Positions 24,241 to 41,995 are shown, counted from the stretch's first letter. The stretch is DNA of 64,000 nt from Flaccisagitta enflata (GCA_965153355.1 OZ231128.1:25668001-25732000); one strand, 5' to 3'. Numbers and translations are program-made. The notes: generated by a model not told the origin, from the letters alone.

Positions 24241-24850
24241 CCCAAGTCGCAGTATTGATTAACATACATACAGCACATAGTTTCATACTGTTTTCCTTGA
24301 GATCCAGGCTCCAGCTCCTTTGATGATTCCACAAACCAAGCGCAGCTGTAAACTGTTAGGGCGCAAAGGAAAATTTTGCTGTTATGACTGACATAATGTG
24401 AAATACTTAACTAACTGAGCGCCTAATTTTTTGTTTAGAGTTTATATGATAAAAAGATTAACACAGTTTTAAATGTTATTTTTTCAAACCACATTGATAT
24501 TGATACTACATTGAAATTGATACTACATTGAAATTGAAACTACATTGATAAAGTAATATGAAAGAAGTATTAAGGATTAAAAGATTTTTTTTCTCCTTGA
24601 TCCCTCATGACCACTTATGGAGTTATGCCCCCTCATGCCCCACTTAAGAAGTTACCCCCCTTTCCTATACCCCCTTGAAACTGCTGAGAAAAAAATCTTA
24701 AAATCTTTAATACTTCATTTTATAAAAATGTATTTGAACATGCTACATATTTACATATATACATGTGAGGGTTCACAAGGTCCTCTTCCATATTTCTCAG
24801 TTTTTGTTTATTGTTTATTGTTCATTGTTTCATTGTTCCAAAAACTGAAT

Positions 24851-25081
24851 CTATTCGCGTTTCAGATAACGAAGCAAGGTGTTTTGTCTGGTATTGGTGG
24901 TGGGCAGCCCATCCAAAGAGACTGAATGAGTGCTTGATTTGTTGATAGATAGGATAGATGCTTTGATTGCACTGTTAATGGCAGCACCCACAACCATGTC
25001 AACACCTGGAGAAATACCTCCAATCATTCTTGCCTCAGAAGCAAGCCTACGGTATTGTTCATCAACATTGGCTTCAACCAT
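24851..25081 (-). CDS. Uncharacterised coding-like segment
   Basis: A 76-residue minus-strand frame starting MVEANVDEQYRRLASEAR. Its composition looks protein-like (charged start, then a Gly/Ala-rich part with MVVGAAINSAIK) but no family is recognised. The bases just upstream (GAGGAGG-rich, about 25078-25137) recur almost exactly at 25590-25655. So it may be part of a duplicated or transposed gene fragment, or an exon of an unseen gene. Confidence 0.25.
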   Translation of the reverse strand: MVEANVDEQYRRLASEARMIGGISPGVDMVVGAAINSAIKASILSINKSSTHSVSLDGLPTTNTRQNTLLRYLKRE

Positions 25082-25655
25082 TACCACTGCCCCCTCCTCC
25101 TCCTCTTCCTCTCCCTCCCTTTCTTCCTCTATCTTACAGAGAGGGAGGGAGATGCTTAACCCACCAACAAAGAACAACTTGTATTTTCAACTGAATGCAG
25201 CAGAGCAGCATGCAGCATAGGCTGATTGTAGCCTCATGGCCTCACTGTTGATGCCTGACTGGATGTAGGAGTCACTTAACAGACAAAAGGCTCTCCTCCC
25301 TCTCCTCCTCCCTCTCTTCCTCTGCAAAACCATAACTTAATAATTCCTATAAAACAACCTCAAAGGAATAACTGTATTAACTTATCTACAAATGCTTATA
25401 TCCATCTTTATTGCCGCAACAACATTTTTTCTCTCCTCATTCCTCCTCCTCCCTCTCTCCTCCTCCCCCTCTCCCTCTCCTCTCCTCCTTTTCTCCTCCT
25501 CTTTTTCCTGCTTTAACTTTATAAAACAATTTTTAAAAGATGCATGACTCTTTAATTCTTTTTTTTTTTGTTTAGGTTATCGCTAAAGCGTGCGCACCAT
25601 TACCACTGCCCCCTCCTCCTCCTCTTCCTCTCCCTCCCTTTCTTCCTCTATCTTA
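25078..25655 (+). repeat. Direct repeat pair of a 60-base pyrimidine-rich block
   Basis: CATTACCACTGCCCCCTCCT and the following TCCTCTTCCTCTCCCTCCC recur at 25078-25137 and about 25590-25655. The intervening sequence is CCT-rich. Confidence 0.7.
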
Positions 25656-25659
25656 CAAC

Positions 25660-26840
25660 ATACTACACTGTAACAGACTTGATTTTAGACCTATGTCTAT
25701 CACTTGCAGTCAAAAAGATAAAAAAAAGCTCCACTTTGATCAGTTATTCAGCTTTTTTCTTCTCATCATCGTCGTCTTTGTCCTCCTCCTCCTCCTCCTC
25801 TTCCACCTCCTCCTCCACCCCTCCTCTCTCCCTCCTGTCTTATTCAGAATCACACATTTGCTTTCATGCCAGTGTCCTGTACTAGCTGTCATCTAAAAGA
25901 TATACAAAGCAAGGCCAATATTATCTATTTACATAGATTCCAACACCTCCTCCTCCTCCTCCTCCTCCTCCTCCCCCACCATGCACCATAAATATAACTA
26001 CCACCTCATACCACATTGTTTGCTTTTCTAATCAAGTAGCTGCAACAGTAAACTTTCATAGCAAGCTATTTTGTCCTAAGAGTGGGGCTGATTTCCAAAG
26101 GAGCTGGTATCTAATTGTCCTTTGTAATAGCAGCAAAATAACGAGGTGCTATTACTCCAAATAGGTGATACATCTACAAAAATGGATACCTGTCCCTGGT
26201 AGGCCATCACCTAAGGGTAAAAACCACCAAAAAAAATTACCTTAAGTACCTGTTCTAGATAGGTAAAAAAAAAAAAAACCAATTTTTTTGCTCTTCCCCC
26301 TTCCATAGGATTAACATTGGAATTTACTCATTGATTTTAAAAAAACACATATTGTAGTATTAAAAAAAAACTAAGATACATCTACATTCAAGAGACCTGA
26401 ATATGAAAGCTTAGAGTCTCCTTTCCACATTTCAGTAATGATATGGTCTTAATGTGCTGTTCTAGGGTGTTAAAAAAAAAAAGTCGCTGACCCCCCATAT
26501 TTGGATAAAATCGGGCCTCGCCAGGCCCGTTTAGAGCATCGTACCCCCCCCCCCAAATGAAAAAAATCAACCAAAATTGTGATGGGTACTTTCCATACAA
26601 ACCATTTTGCTTCAATACCAACCTTCTTTACTTCATTTTTTTCATTTTTAAATTTTGACTATATCGGCCATCTCAGCTTCCAGAGCCAGAGTCCGGGCGA
26701 TTACATAGTGGGCACCTACTTCTGGTTAAGGTATCATCCTATGGCTGGTTAATATCAAACATATAGTCTAAAGATTAGGTTTGGCGTTTTTGGTTTCTCC
26801 ATTTTTGGCATAAAAGTGCCCTCTGAGTTACTGAGAAGGG
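25660..26840. other. No gene recognised
   Basis: (CTC)n tracts near 25780 and 25950, homopolymer runs and AT-rich sequence. No gene or complete element is supported. Confidence 0.5.
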
Positions 26841-26849
26841 TCGGCCCAC

Positions 26850-26943
26850 AGTGATCTTTCTATCTCTTTCTCTTTCTTTCTCTCTCTCTCTCTCTCTGTC
26901 GCTTTTTCTTTCTTTCTCTCTCTTTCTCTCTTTCTCTTTCTCT

Positions 26944-27032
<89 letters not shown>
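26850..27032. repeat. (CT)n/(CTTT)n microsatellite
   Basis: A compound pyrimidine tract of about 180 bases. Confidence 0.95.
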
Positions 27033-27034
<2 letters not shown>

Positions 27035-27051
27035 ATGATAATTTACTCCCT

Positions 27052-27140
27052 TGTTTAGTCGCGCAGAGACAAGTTCAAGTGGCCAACTGACCGACAAACC
27101 AACTGACTGACTGACAAACCATCTAGCTGACCAGCGGAAT
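27052..27140 (-). mobile_element. Family A fragment
   Basis: TTTAGTCGCGCAGAGACAAG followed by ACTGACCGACAAACC-type repeats; a decayed 3' end of the family. Confidence 0.45.
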
Positions 27141-27589
27141 TGAAGGATGATCTCATGTCCTTGTTAGTTGTCTCTTCGCGTTTCTCTGTTTTGCGCCGTT
27201 TTGAGAGCGAATGAAGATTTGCGGCGATTTTATGCGAGAAATTCGTGACGAGACTCGGAACAGTTTTAGCTCAAGTTGGAAAACGTCGTGGCATTTTACG
27301 CCATTTTACGTCACGCCATGCATTAGAAAAATCAGAAGCCACTCTTTCAGTGTTTTCAATTCCCGCGATAATAGTCAGAAAATACGCATCCAACCTGGAC
27401 GAACAAAAAACCGCCAACAGTTCTCATCCCCTTCCATCATTATTTTGGCGGTCCATATTTTTTTCAGCTTTGTTTAGAAAATAGAAATTTATTACTGATT
27501 TAATCTGTGAAGTTGAACTGCGTATGAAAGCAAAGTTGATAACTTGCTTTTATAGACCAACCTTTTTTAAGAGTGGCCTCTGACTTCTC

Positions 27590-27735
27590 TAATGATTAGT
27601 CACGTCATGTTACGTCACGCCATGATTAGTCACGTCATGTTTAGTCACGCCATGTCACGGTACGCCATGTTCAGTCACGCCATGCCATGTCACACCTTGT
27701 TACGTCACGCCATGTTAAGTCACGCCATGTTAATC
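27590..27735. repeat. Minisatellite TTACGTCACGCCATG
   Basis: Tandem 15-17 base units (GTCACGCCATGTTAC type). Confidence 0.85.
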
Positions 27736-27949
27736 CATAGCAATTTCCGGCTTGAAATCTTAACGATTGGAAGCTTGGGAAAACCACGACGCTTCAAACA
27801 AAATGACTGTGCACAGCCGTGCCTGTGGTAGTCCTAGGTTAGGAGATTAACTTGTTCAGTAACTACTATCTGCGCCAAAAAATCTTCACTCATGTTTTGA
27901 CTTATACTTCTGGTTACACTAGCGCGCTGGTCAATATGAAGCAGTCGCC

Positions 27950-28120
27950 CCATGTAAGTTCATTGAGTGAATGCGTGTTTCATCCCTGGTAAGTTTATTG
28001 TGTGAATGTTTCATGCTTAGTAAGTTCATTGAATGAATGTTTCATGATTAGTCCGTTCATCGCGTGAATGTTTCATGCTTAGTACATTTGGTGAATGATT
28101 TGCCTCTGGTCAGTTCATCA
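27950..28120. repeat. Tandem repeat TTCATTGAGTGAATGTTTCA
   Basis: Diverged units of about 33 bases; a related piece lies at 28440-28505. Confidence 0.7.
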
Positions 28121-28131
28121 ATGTAGTGGAT

Positions 28132-28190
28132 TTTTAGATGCGTCCTTGCATCTCTACAGAAGGTCGTGTCCGTCCAATTGTCAATCGGTT
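28132..28190 (-). mobile_element. Family A fragment, ATGCG-stem subfamily
   Basis: TTTTTAGATGCGTCCTTGCA then TCTCTACAGAAGG and GTCC. The hairpin stem differs from the TTGCG and TCGCG copies but still pairs. Confidence 0.6.
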
Positions 28191-28619
28191 ATAACACTTT
28201 CAAAATCGTTAAATCCACTGTCATTCCAATAGAAGTTTGCATCTTTATCCTCATCGTCATCCTCATAGTCGTCATCATCTCACATCATTGTCGTCATTGT
28301 TGTTGTACTGGTCTTTAGACCATTTAAAGCAAGACCAAATAAAATGAGACTGTAAAAAGACTTAATCAACTAAGACCAAATTTAAAGCAAGACCTGACGC
28401 ATAGCTGGCCTATCTGACTTTGTTCATCCCTGCTTGGTTGCTTTGTGAGTGTTTCAAGTGAATATTTCGTCTCGGTAAATTTATTCAATGAATGTTTCAC
28501 CTCTTTAAAATATACCGGCCCTTGTATCATAGTTTTTATACATATGTTTACATGATTTGCAGCTCAGGCTCATCAAATTTTCGTTCCATCATTCTTAAAT
28601 CGAAAACAACGAGTTATCA

Positions 28620-29986
28620 TCAGCATTTGCCATATCTTATTTCGTGTGGAACGCCACAAGATGAATTTGTTATCATGTTAAATGAACATTTCATAGCAAT
28701 CGAAATAATGATACACCGTCTTTAGATCGAAATGTCGCGAAAAGAAGATATATTACTCCAAAACTATTCATAGTATTTAGTTTTTTCTTTTTTCCCCTGC
28801 TACAAGCAAAGAATGTCCCACCATCTAAAAAATTTGAGCCTCCTACTCACAATAAATAAATATTGCATGTTTCACATTTAAGGATTTTTTTTTCCCAATA
28901 ACTTTTTCTTTACTTCATTTCATAGTTGCCATTTCTACACAAACTGAGCTGATTGCTGGGCTTGGTCAGGAATTCAAGAGAATTTAATGTAGATTATGTT
29001 GTAAAGAAAAAATATTCTCACTGATTTTAATTTTGAACAATTTGCATATGATTTTTCAAAATTTTCTTAAATCTTTAGGTTTTTTTGGTGTTTTGGGGTC
29101 AAAATCATTCAATACGGCATCACATAAGTCAAATGTTTTAGTATTTCAAACAAAACTTATTATTTCTCATGTCCAACACTGTAGGACCACTCTTGTTGAA
29201 AAAAGAAGCACTGCTGCAATCTAACCTCATTTTTTCCATGAAAAAAGGCCATTTTTGGCTGAAATCGACTAAATTTTGTCATGAAATTTAGAGCAAATAT
29301 ATCAACATTGGGGCTTTAATTCTTTTTTTGTAACAAAACTTAATCAAATTATCTACCACAGAAAAAAAGAATCAAGCAGTTATCTTAAGTAGTTTAAGAG
29401 TAATATATCTTCTTTTCGCGACATTTCGATCTAAAGACGGTGTAGCAAGCTTGATATTCTCTCTAGAAGCTTCATGATTCGGATCAGTTTTGTTGATTTG
29501 GTCGCCTAAAAAGAAAATGAAGAAATGATTAGTAATTTCAGCATTTCCAGTTCATTCCCACAATGTCATTCATATAAGATAATACAGTTTTCCAGAAGTC
29601 ATATTTGAATTTCTCACCTAGTATTTTGCCGGTAATCGATCGTCGCAGTTTTCTGAAAAGCGAATCACTGTGGAAATGTGAAGAAAAGAAAAATATGATC
29701 GTCTTGCAAGTTGCAAAACCAAACAATAGAACATTACACAATTTTGTAAGTGATTATTTGATGTGATCTGAAATTTTGTAATCACCCATTACCTGTAGCT
29801 AGCACTTAACGCACAAGCGCCTTTGTAGGCCTTGCTGATGCAATAACGGAAGCAATTGTTGGGAACTTTGAAGCATTTTCCTCCTTTGGGTTTCCTGGAA
29901 ACGGGATGCGCCCAAGGGGCCGCCCCCATTATGGCGGCGAGGCATTTGGGTTTGAAACAACACCACACGGCGCAGAATTCGTAGAC
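28620..29986 (-). CDS. Cysteine-rich protein gene, last exons, split by a MITE
   Basis: Three minus-strand exons join in phase. Exon A is 29986-29793 (acceptor AACAG, donor GTAATG), exon B 29667-29618 (acceptor CCACAG, donor GTGAGA) and exon C 29505-29445 continuing beyond the MITE at 28713-28620. Exon A starts VYEFCAVWCC and has eight Cys (CISKAYKGAC near its end). Exon B contributes a basic helix-like piece (RKLRRSITGK). Exon C ends with three more Cys and a TGA only if the 729 bp MITE and one TA copy are left out. With the MITE in place the frame reads about 24 MITE-encoded residues and stops. The 5' exons are not identified and no domain family is recognised. The Cys spacing suggests a secreted, disulphide-rich product (inference). 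An AATAAA lies on the minus strand near 28478, about 140 bases after the stop. Confidence 0.5.
28714..29442. mobile_element. TA-flanked MITE 4, inserted in a coding exon
   Basis: The 45-base inverted ends are identical, beginning CACCGTCTTTAGATCGAAAT. TA duplications lie at 28712-28713 and 29443-29444. The perfect ends suggest recent insertion. There is no coding capacity. Confidence 0.85.
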
Positions 29987-30774
29987 CTGTTATTTGGTAG
30001 AAGTGAACCGGTTTTTTCTCAATAGGGGACCTGCAAGATGACAGGTCCCTAACGGAGCCTGACTGAGCTTTGCAAGTCACTTTTGTTTTTGAAAAAAGTT
30101 TGAGTACAAAACGGAGCCCTTTACAGGTCACTTACTTTATGTCCAATAGTTTAAGGATCAGGAACCTGTAGAAGGCTCCCTTAACTACTTTGGTAAGGAG
30201 TTTTCTTTTGGGTTAGAGTGAGAGGGAATGTAATTCAAATTAAGTTTCATGGAAAACTAGGAGTGATGCGCGTAGTAACTAGTCAGTGTGGGCTCACAAG
30301 GCCCTCTTCCAGTTATTTTAGTTTGGGTATAGTGAGGGATGTTGTTCCACCTATCATACTTTTATCAAAGGAATATTGACCTGTAAGGCTCCGCCGCCAC
30401 GGGTTCCTTTTCTTCAAACCTGTCACAAAGTGACCTGCAGGTGACCTGTGGTTATAGGTCGCTTTTCTAAATAAAATGGGATACCATAAGTCCCTACTTT
30501 CTGTGTCGTGCACCACCTCACTGGACGTTGGGGGCGGAATTTGAGATTTCATTAGGTGTTCTATTGATGATCTATTGATTCATAGCAGGCAAGACTGTGT
30601 GGATTGGATACGACGCCTGTATTGTACAAACGCGAAACGCGGACCAGTTAAAAGCTGGGGGGGGGGGGGGTTGTTAACGACGGACCGATATATCACGTTA
30701 TATTCATAGAACTCTACTTGTACTAACATTGTTTGCTGTTGTCCGTATTTTCGGGACACGTCTTCATGGAGGTG
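29987..30774. other. Repeat-like sequence upstream of the Cys-rich exons
   Basis: It contains recurrent GACCTG/CAGGTCAC motifs (30030-30130 and 30375-30440). A roughly 95-base block (30248-30340, GGAAAACTAGGAGTGATGC) recurs inverted at 42306-42398, and there is a G-run at 30657. No exon is supported except the small downstream part (30723-30770) discussed with the acidic protein gene. Confidence 0.4.
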
Positions 30775-31640
30775 CACCGTGTTGCCTAGCTGTGATAGGT
30801 AGGAAAAAATGACACAGCATAGCGACCTATTCTGGGGTGTTATATACACCTAGACTGATATTCCCCTGCATGAGACTAAAAATTCTGTTGGGATTTTTCC
30901 AAGAAAACGCCGTAAAATGCCGTAATTCCCCGTAAAATTGACATTTTTGAGCGTTTTTCAGCCGAAACGAGCTCAAAAACTGCGGCTCTGGTCAGCAAAT
31001 GGTCTGACAATTACAATTTACCACTGAGACATGTTCATGCAAAAATTTAAGTCAAGCGGAATCATTTGGTATCATTTTACGCCGTAAAATGCCGTTAAAA
31101 TAGCAATTTTAAGCGTTTCTCGGGTGTCACTCTCTCAAATAGCTGGAAACGATTTGAGAACTGCCAGAAAAAGAGTATCAGGGCCTAAAACAAACGTATA
31201 TCAAACTTTCGTAATATGATGTCAGGATTTGGTGACATGTAATGCCGTAAAGTGCCGTTAAGTGCCGTTAAGTGCTGTTAAAATGGCATTTTTGGGGTAA
31301 TAATTACTCATACAATTGTTCTCCTTGTCAGAAACAAACAAACTAGGATAATTTGAAACTGAGACACATTCTAGAAAATATCCTATTCAATTTGTCATCA
31401 TTTGATATAGTTTCATGCCGTTAAAATGCCGTTAAAATGCCGTCAAAATAGTATTTTTGACCTTTTTTGTGTGACACCCTCTCATATAGCACGTATAAAC
31501 ACAAAATGTGCCAGAAAATGGAAAGTTGGATGTACTGAAATCATTGATTCAAATCAATGAGTTGATATTTAATCATATCCTTATGCCGTAAATAACCGTT
31601 AAGTGCCGCTTAATTGACATTTTTTGCAGTTTCTAGGTTA
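30775..31640. repeat. Transposon left inverted arm, outer copy
   Basis: This arm is inverted to 38190-39088 with noticeable divergence, but essentially identical to the inner arm at 32373-33240. Confidence 0.85.
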
Positions 31641-31646
31641 GCGACC

Positions 31647-31860
<214 letters not shown>

Positions 31861-32054
31861 ATGTTTTTTTTCGTCCAAGCTAATCTAAACTAAAGAGAAT
31901 TACTAGTTAGTTGTTGATGTTTAATTGTTTTTCTTTCATTGGTTCTTGATCAATATGGGATAAGCATGGGTTGTTGCATTTCATTAAAAAATCAGAATAC
32001 TAGAAAATTCAACGGAATACAAACGAAAAAGAAGTTGAACGACTTTTAACAAAT

Positions 32055-37651
<5,597 letters not shown>

Positions 37652-37764
37652 TCTGATCTCGAGATAGGTACTATTATCAAATATGACTTGTTTCTAAATC
37701 TGACTTTGGAGCAAATTTCTTTCCACGAAGCTCTCTATCATATGGCAAGGTCTAGAAAAACAGT

Positions 37765-37778
37765 AACACACACACACA

Positions 37779-37810
<32 letters not shown>

Positions 37811-37815
37811 TGCAC
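37765..37815. repeat. (CA)n microsatellite
   Basis: Short CA tract upstream of the transposase start. Confidence 0.9.
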
Positions 37816-38049
37816 ACAATCTGATTCTGTTTACCTAATATAAAGCATTTTTTCGACCAAGTGGTAAGTCTAAAAAATGCCCAACGATGTGTCCTGACCG
37901 CGTCACTGCATGGAGTGATTTTGGCGCTGAACGCATGAACGGAGAGAGAGACCGCTAGGATTTCAGACAGAACAATAAAAGAAAAAATGTCACTTGATTC
38001 ATTGCACTCACTGAGGCCAGAAACAACCGAGAAGTGCGATTTTTCAGGA

Positions 38050-38180
38050 GGCATAACAGACGAACAAACGGACAGACAGATGGACCGACAGATGGACTGG
38101 AGGACAGACAGATGGACTGACAGATGGACGAACGAACGGATGGACAGACCCTTTTATAGAAATGCAAGGATGCATCTAAA
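38050..38180 (+). mobile_element. Family A 3' part, ATGCA-stem subfamily
   Basis: ACGG/ACAG-type repeats, then CCCTTTTATAGAAATGCAAG and GATGCATCTAAAAA. Confidence 0.6.
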
Positions 38181-38189
38181 AACCAAAAA

Positions 38190-39088
38190 AAAAATATTTT
38201 GCCATTTCACGGCATTTTACAGTCATTTTAGTCTTTTACGGCATTTTACGGTCTTTTACGGCATGTAAATGTGAAGTTATCATAACACTGTGTGTTGAAG
38301 CCTTCATCTAAATGTATCTCAGGATCTACCATCCTTTTTGGGCATTTTAGAAGAAATGCCACACTATATTATGAAATAACACCCAAAAGTCAGTAAAAAA
38401 AGCCATTTATCATTTTTACGGCATTTTTACGGCATTTCTTACGGCATGAAATGATGCTGAATGATGACGGCTTACTTTGAGTTATTTTAAGAGTGTCTCT
38501 CATTGCCCCAAATACTAAGTTTTATCAGGTTAAGCATTGTTGAGCCAGTATTACTCAAAAGAATGCCAAATATGTCATTTTTACGGCATTTTACGACATT
38601 TGACGGCATTTTACGGCTTTGCAATGTGACCAATTACAACAATATCTTATGGAATTTAAGCATATGAGCGTTTTAGGCCTCAATACCCATTTCCTGGCAG
38701 TTTTAAGACCATATCTTATGATATGGAAGAGCATCACTAAAAATCAGTCCAAAAATGTCATTTTAACGGCATTTAACGACGTAAAATGATACCATATGAC
38801 GTCTGCATGACTTGAATTTTTGCATGAATGTGTCTCAGTCCTATATTATAATTGTCAGACCATTTGCTGACCAGAGCCGCTGTTTTTTTAGCTCGTTTTG
38901 GCTGAAAAACGCTCAAAAATGTCAATTTTACGGGAAATTACGACATTTTACGGCGTTTTCTCCAAAAAATCCCAACAGAATTTTTAGTCTCATGCAGGGG
39001 AATATCAGTCTAGGTGTATATAACACCCCAGAATAGGTCGCAATGCTGTGTCATTTTTTCCTAGTTATCACAGCTAGGCAATACGGTG
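38190..39088. repeat. Transposon right inverted arm
   Basis: TTTACGGCATTTTACGGC-type units, inverted relative to both left arms. It ends CACAGCTAGGCAATACGGTG. Confidence 0.85.
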
Positions 39089-39282
39089 GGTGGGTTTCAC
39101 TCTCTTGAACTTGAAGCCCACACGCGCAGCCCGACATTTAAAGCAGTTGTAAACGCACTGGTTCCCCGCTCGGCCTATTGCTCCGAAATCGGGATTGTTG
39201 AGCCAAAATCGCATACAGATCGGCGGGGAAACTAAATTCCTAGGACATCCGCAAGGACAACCTTCTGAAATTTCTGAAATTC
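39089..39282 (-). CDS. Candidate Cys-rich exon interrupted by the transposon
   Basis: The minus-strand acceptor CTTTACAG| opens a frame in the phase required by the acidic-repeat exon of the neighbouring gene (either of two weak donors near 39395-39410). The frame has CPCGCPRN, ICMRF and CVYNCFKC, then KFKRVKPT up to the transposon's GGTG duplication. If the element is left out, the frame continues at 30770 and stops at 30723-30725 after two more Cys. It could be an alternative 3' exon of the acidic gene or part of another gene. The AATAAA at 39328-39333 lies between it and the acidic exon. Confidence 0.35.
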
Positions 39283-39327
39283 CTGTAAAGGGATCGAGCA
39301 TTCAGAATTGAGAGTTGAATTTTTTTC

Positions 39328-39333
39328 TTTATT
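39328..39333 (-). promoter_or_regulatory. Poly(A) signal AATAAA of acidic repeat gene
   Basis: AATAAA on the minus strand, 39 bases after the stop of the Ser/Asp repeat protein frame. Confidence 0.6.
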
Positions 39334-39371
39334 AAGAAAACATGAAATGACATGACCAGAAAATCGTTGGT

Positions 39372-40454
39372 TTATGGAAGATCAAATGATACAGCTCGGA
39401 ATTCAAATTTCTGACCCCGTAGACCTTCGTCTTCTTGGTCGCTGTCAGATGAGCTTTTGTCGTCTTCGTCGCTGTCAGAGGATGGATTCGCTGTCCCTTC
39501 CTCATCGCTGTCAGAAGAAGGATCGGCCGAGCTTTCGTCGTCGCTGTCAGAAGAAGGATCGGCCGTGCTTCCGTCGTCGCTGTCAGAAGAAGGCTCGGCG
39601 GCGCTTTCGTCGTCGCTGTCAGAAGAAGGATCGGCCGTGCTTTCGTCGTCGCTGTCAGACGAATGATCGGCCGTGCTTTCGTCGTAGCTGTCAGAAGAAG
39701 GATCGGCCGTGATTTCGTCGTCGCTGTCAGATGAAGGCTCCTCCGTTGTTGCTTTTGCGGCATCAGCCTCAGCCAAGATGCTCTGAGAATTAAAAATGAC
39801 AAAAAAAGTGTGTAAGGGCGTGTTTCTGGGTATGTCAACAACGGTGGATATTAATCTCGTTTACAGCGTGAACACATATTTGTAACAATGAGCGAGCAAG
39901 CTTGTGAATGGAATAAGCTCTGCGGAATGAGTGAAGCGAACGAGCGGAGTGAGTTACCGCGTACGCGCGCCTGGCTCTTTATATCAACAAGGACGGATAC
40001 ACGACCAATAAGTAGTCGCTGGCGAGTGGGCAGGGCAGTAATGCGGGTGTGCAGGGGCAGTATATGGCAGGGCAGTGGTTGTAATGTGGCAGGGCAGGGC
40101 AGGAGCAGTACTGCTCAGAAATCACTTTTTCAGTCGATTTCGCGTCATCCAAATTTTCGCGTTACCAACATACCTACCTACCTACCTACCTACCTATCTA
40201 CCTACCGACCAAGGGACACACCTTCTTATAGAGTCGCTTAGCCAGCGACTAAAAACGCGTTGTCATGTTAGAAACAGGCCCTCATTTCAAATCATAACCA
40301 AAACTTGATTCTTCGTAAATTAAGAACAAAAAAATAAAAGTAATGATCTTACCATCCTCTCATTTCTGTTGACGATTGTATTCCCGTCATCATCGTTCGC
40401 AGAAAACGTCACTCCAACAATGCTCAAAAGCAAACTCACAATTAAAGATCTCAT
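39372..40454 (-). CDS. Secreted Ser/Asp-rich repeat protein, two exons
   Basis: Exon 1 (40454-40353) encodes a signal peptide, MRSLIVSLLLSIVGVTFSA, and ends at donor ATG|GTAAGA. Exon 2 (39782-39372) follows acceptor TCTCAG| in phase 0, for 170 residues in total. After a short linker come seven copies of a 12-residue unit like PSSDSDDESTAD, then a degenerate acidic tail and a final GLRGQKFEFRAVSFDLP. At the DNA level the unit is a 36-base minisatellite. The SDSDDE motifs match casein-kinase-2 sites and resemble phosphophoryn-like acidic matrix proteins, so a Ca2+-binding or biomineral-associated extracellular role is possible; that is inference from composition. An AATAAA follows the stop. A Cys-rich downstream exon may be an alternative C-terminus. 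Confidence 0.65.
40000..40256 (+). mobile_element. Family A element, TCGCT-stem subfamily
   Basis: AAGGACGGATACACGACC, then TAGTCGCTGGCGAG, a (CTAC)n core and the end AGTCGCTTAGCCAGCGACTA followed by AAAA. The 5' block AGTCGCTGGC is the exact complement of the terminal GCCAGCGACT. Confidence 0.75.
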
Positions 40455-40689
40455 CTAATCTGTTTCAAAAAGTGAAATAAAAAAAAATGACTCGGCGATG
40501 AAAAATGTTTGATGCTTGTTGGTAGAGGTTCAATGTCTGTGTGATGTTATTGTTTGTTTACGTTGTCTTGGTTACCATTTTTTCCGCGGTGTCGCGAATC
40601 TGTCACAGTTAATTAAGTTATGATTTAGATAATTGATTGGTCTACAATTGTACTGTTGTTGATTGGGAAACAAGCGGAGAATGAATTCG

Positions 40690-40930
40690 TCATTTACGCT
40701 CTTTTGTCCGTCCATCCGTCCGTCCGTCCATCCGTCCGCCCATCCGTCCGTCCGTCTGTCCGTCCGTCCGTCCGTGAGCACGAGTCAAAAAGTGGGAAAA
40801 CGAGCGTTTTGAAGCTTTTGTGTATGTGTCTGAGTTGGAAAGAGTGATGGGTGGGGGTGTTAGATGTGGATGGGGGTTGGCTGCCCCTGCCCACTCGTCC
40901 GCAACGATATTGTGACCTCGCGTCACTTGT
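40690..40930 (-). mobile_element. Family A element with (GTCC)n core
   Basis: GTCC repeats (40707-40772), then AAAAAGTGGGAAAACGAGCG and CCACTCGTCCGCAACGATA. The terminal hairpin is lost. Confidence 0.6.
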
Positions 40931-41125
40931 TTTACAAAAAGAACTTCCATCCGTCGGTAAGTATGTGTGAATACCGTGAGGACTACTTCTCGTTATGGTG
41001 CGTGCGATGTTAGGTTACATGCGGTGCTGCGTGTGATGGTTCTTAAAGCTTTGGTGACGGTTTGAGCGTGTTTTGCCCACTGCGTCGTTTGAACACCACA
41101 AGGATTAACTTGACCGACTACAACC

Positions 41126-41469
<344 letters not shown>

Positions 41470-41520
41470 CGCCTTTCTTAAAATCGCGCCAATGTTCATT
41501 TGTCACTTTATCTTTGACTT

Positions 41521-41521
<1 letters not shown>

Positions 41522-41591
<70 letters not shown>

Positions 41592-41600
41592 CAGACAGAC
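41522..41600. repeat. (GA)n microsatellite
   Basis: GA tract of about 65 bases with a GACA end. Confidence 0.95.
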
Positions 41601-41995
41601 GGAGATTGAGAGAGATAGAGGCAGAGAGAGGATTTTCGTCTTCTTTAAACTCTTGTCCATGATGTTAGCAATGGGAGATCTCTTGTAAAAGAAACAATGC
41701 CGGCAGATGTTCATGTTACAGTAAAACTTAAACCGAACAATTTAAGTTAGATTGAACAGGGAGCCTTTAGACATACATACATACGTTCGTGCAAAAACAG
41801 CCTCTATCTTTACACGGTTTTTGCATTTCAAGCTGCCACTTTTAATTCCTTTGCCAGTTACACGCTTCCATCGCGATTCTCCCACTTTAGGGGCATGTTG
41901 TGAAGCAAACTTTCCATTTTGCATTATCATTATGCGAATATGACTTTCAAATTAATCTTTGCCATGATCTGTTTCCATGGACCATGGTTTTATTC

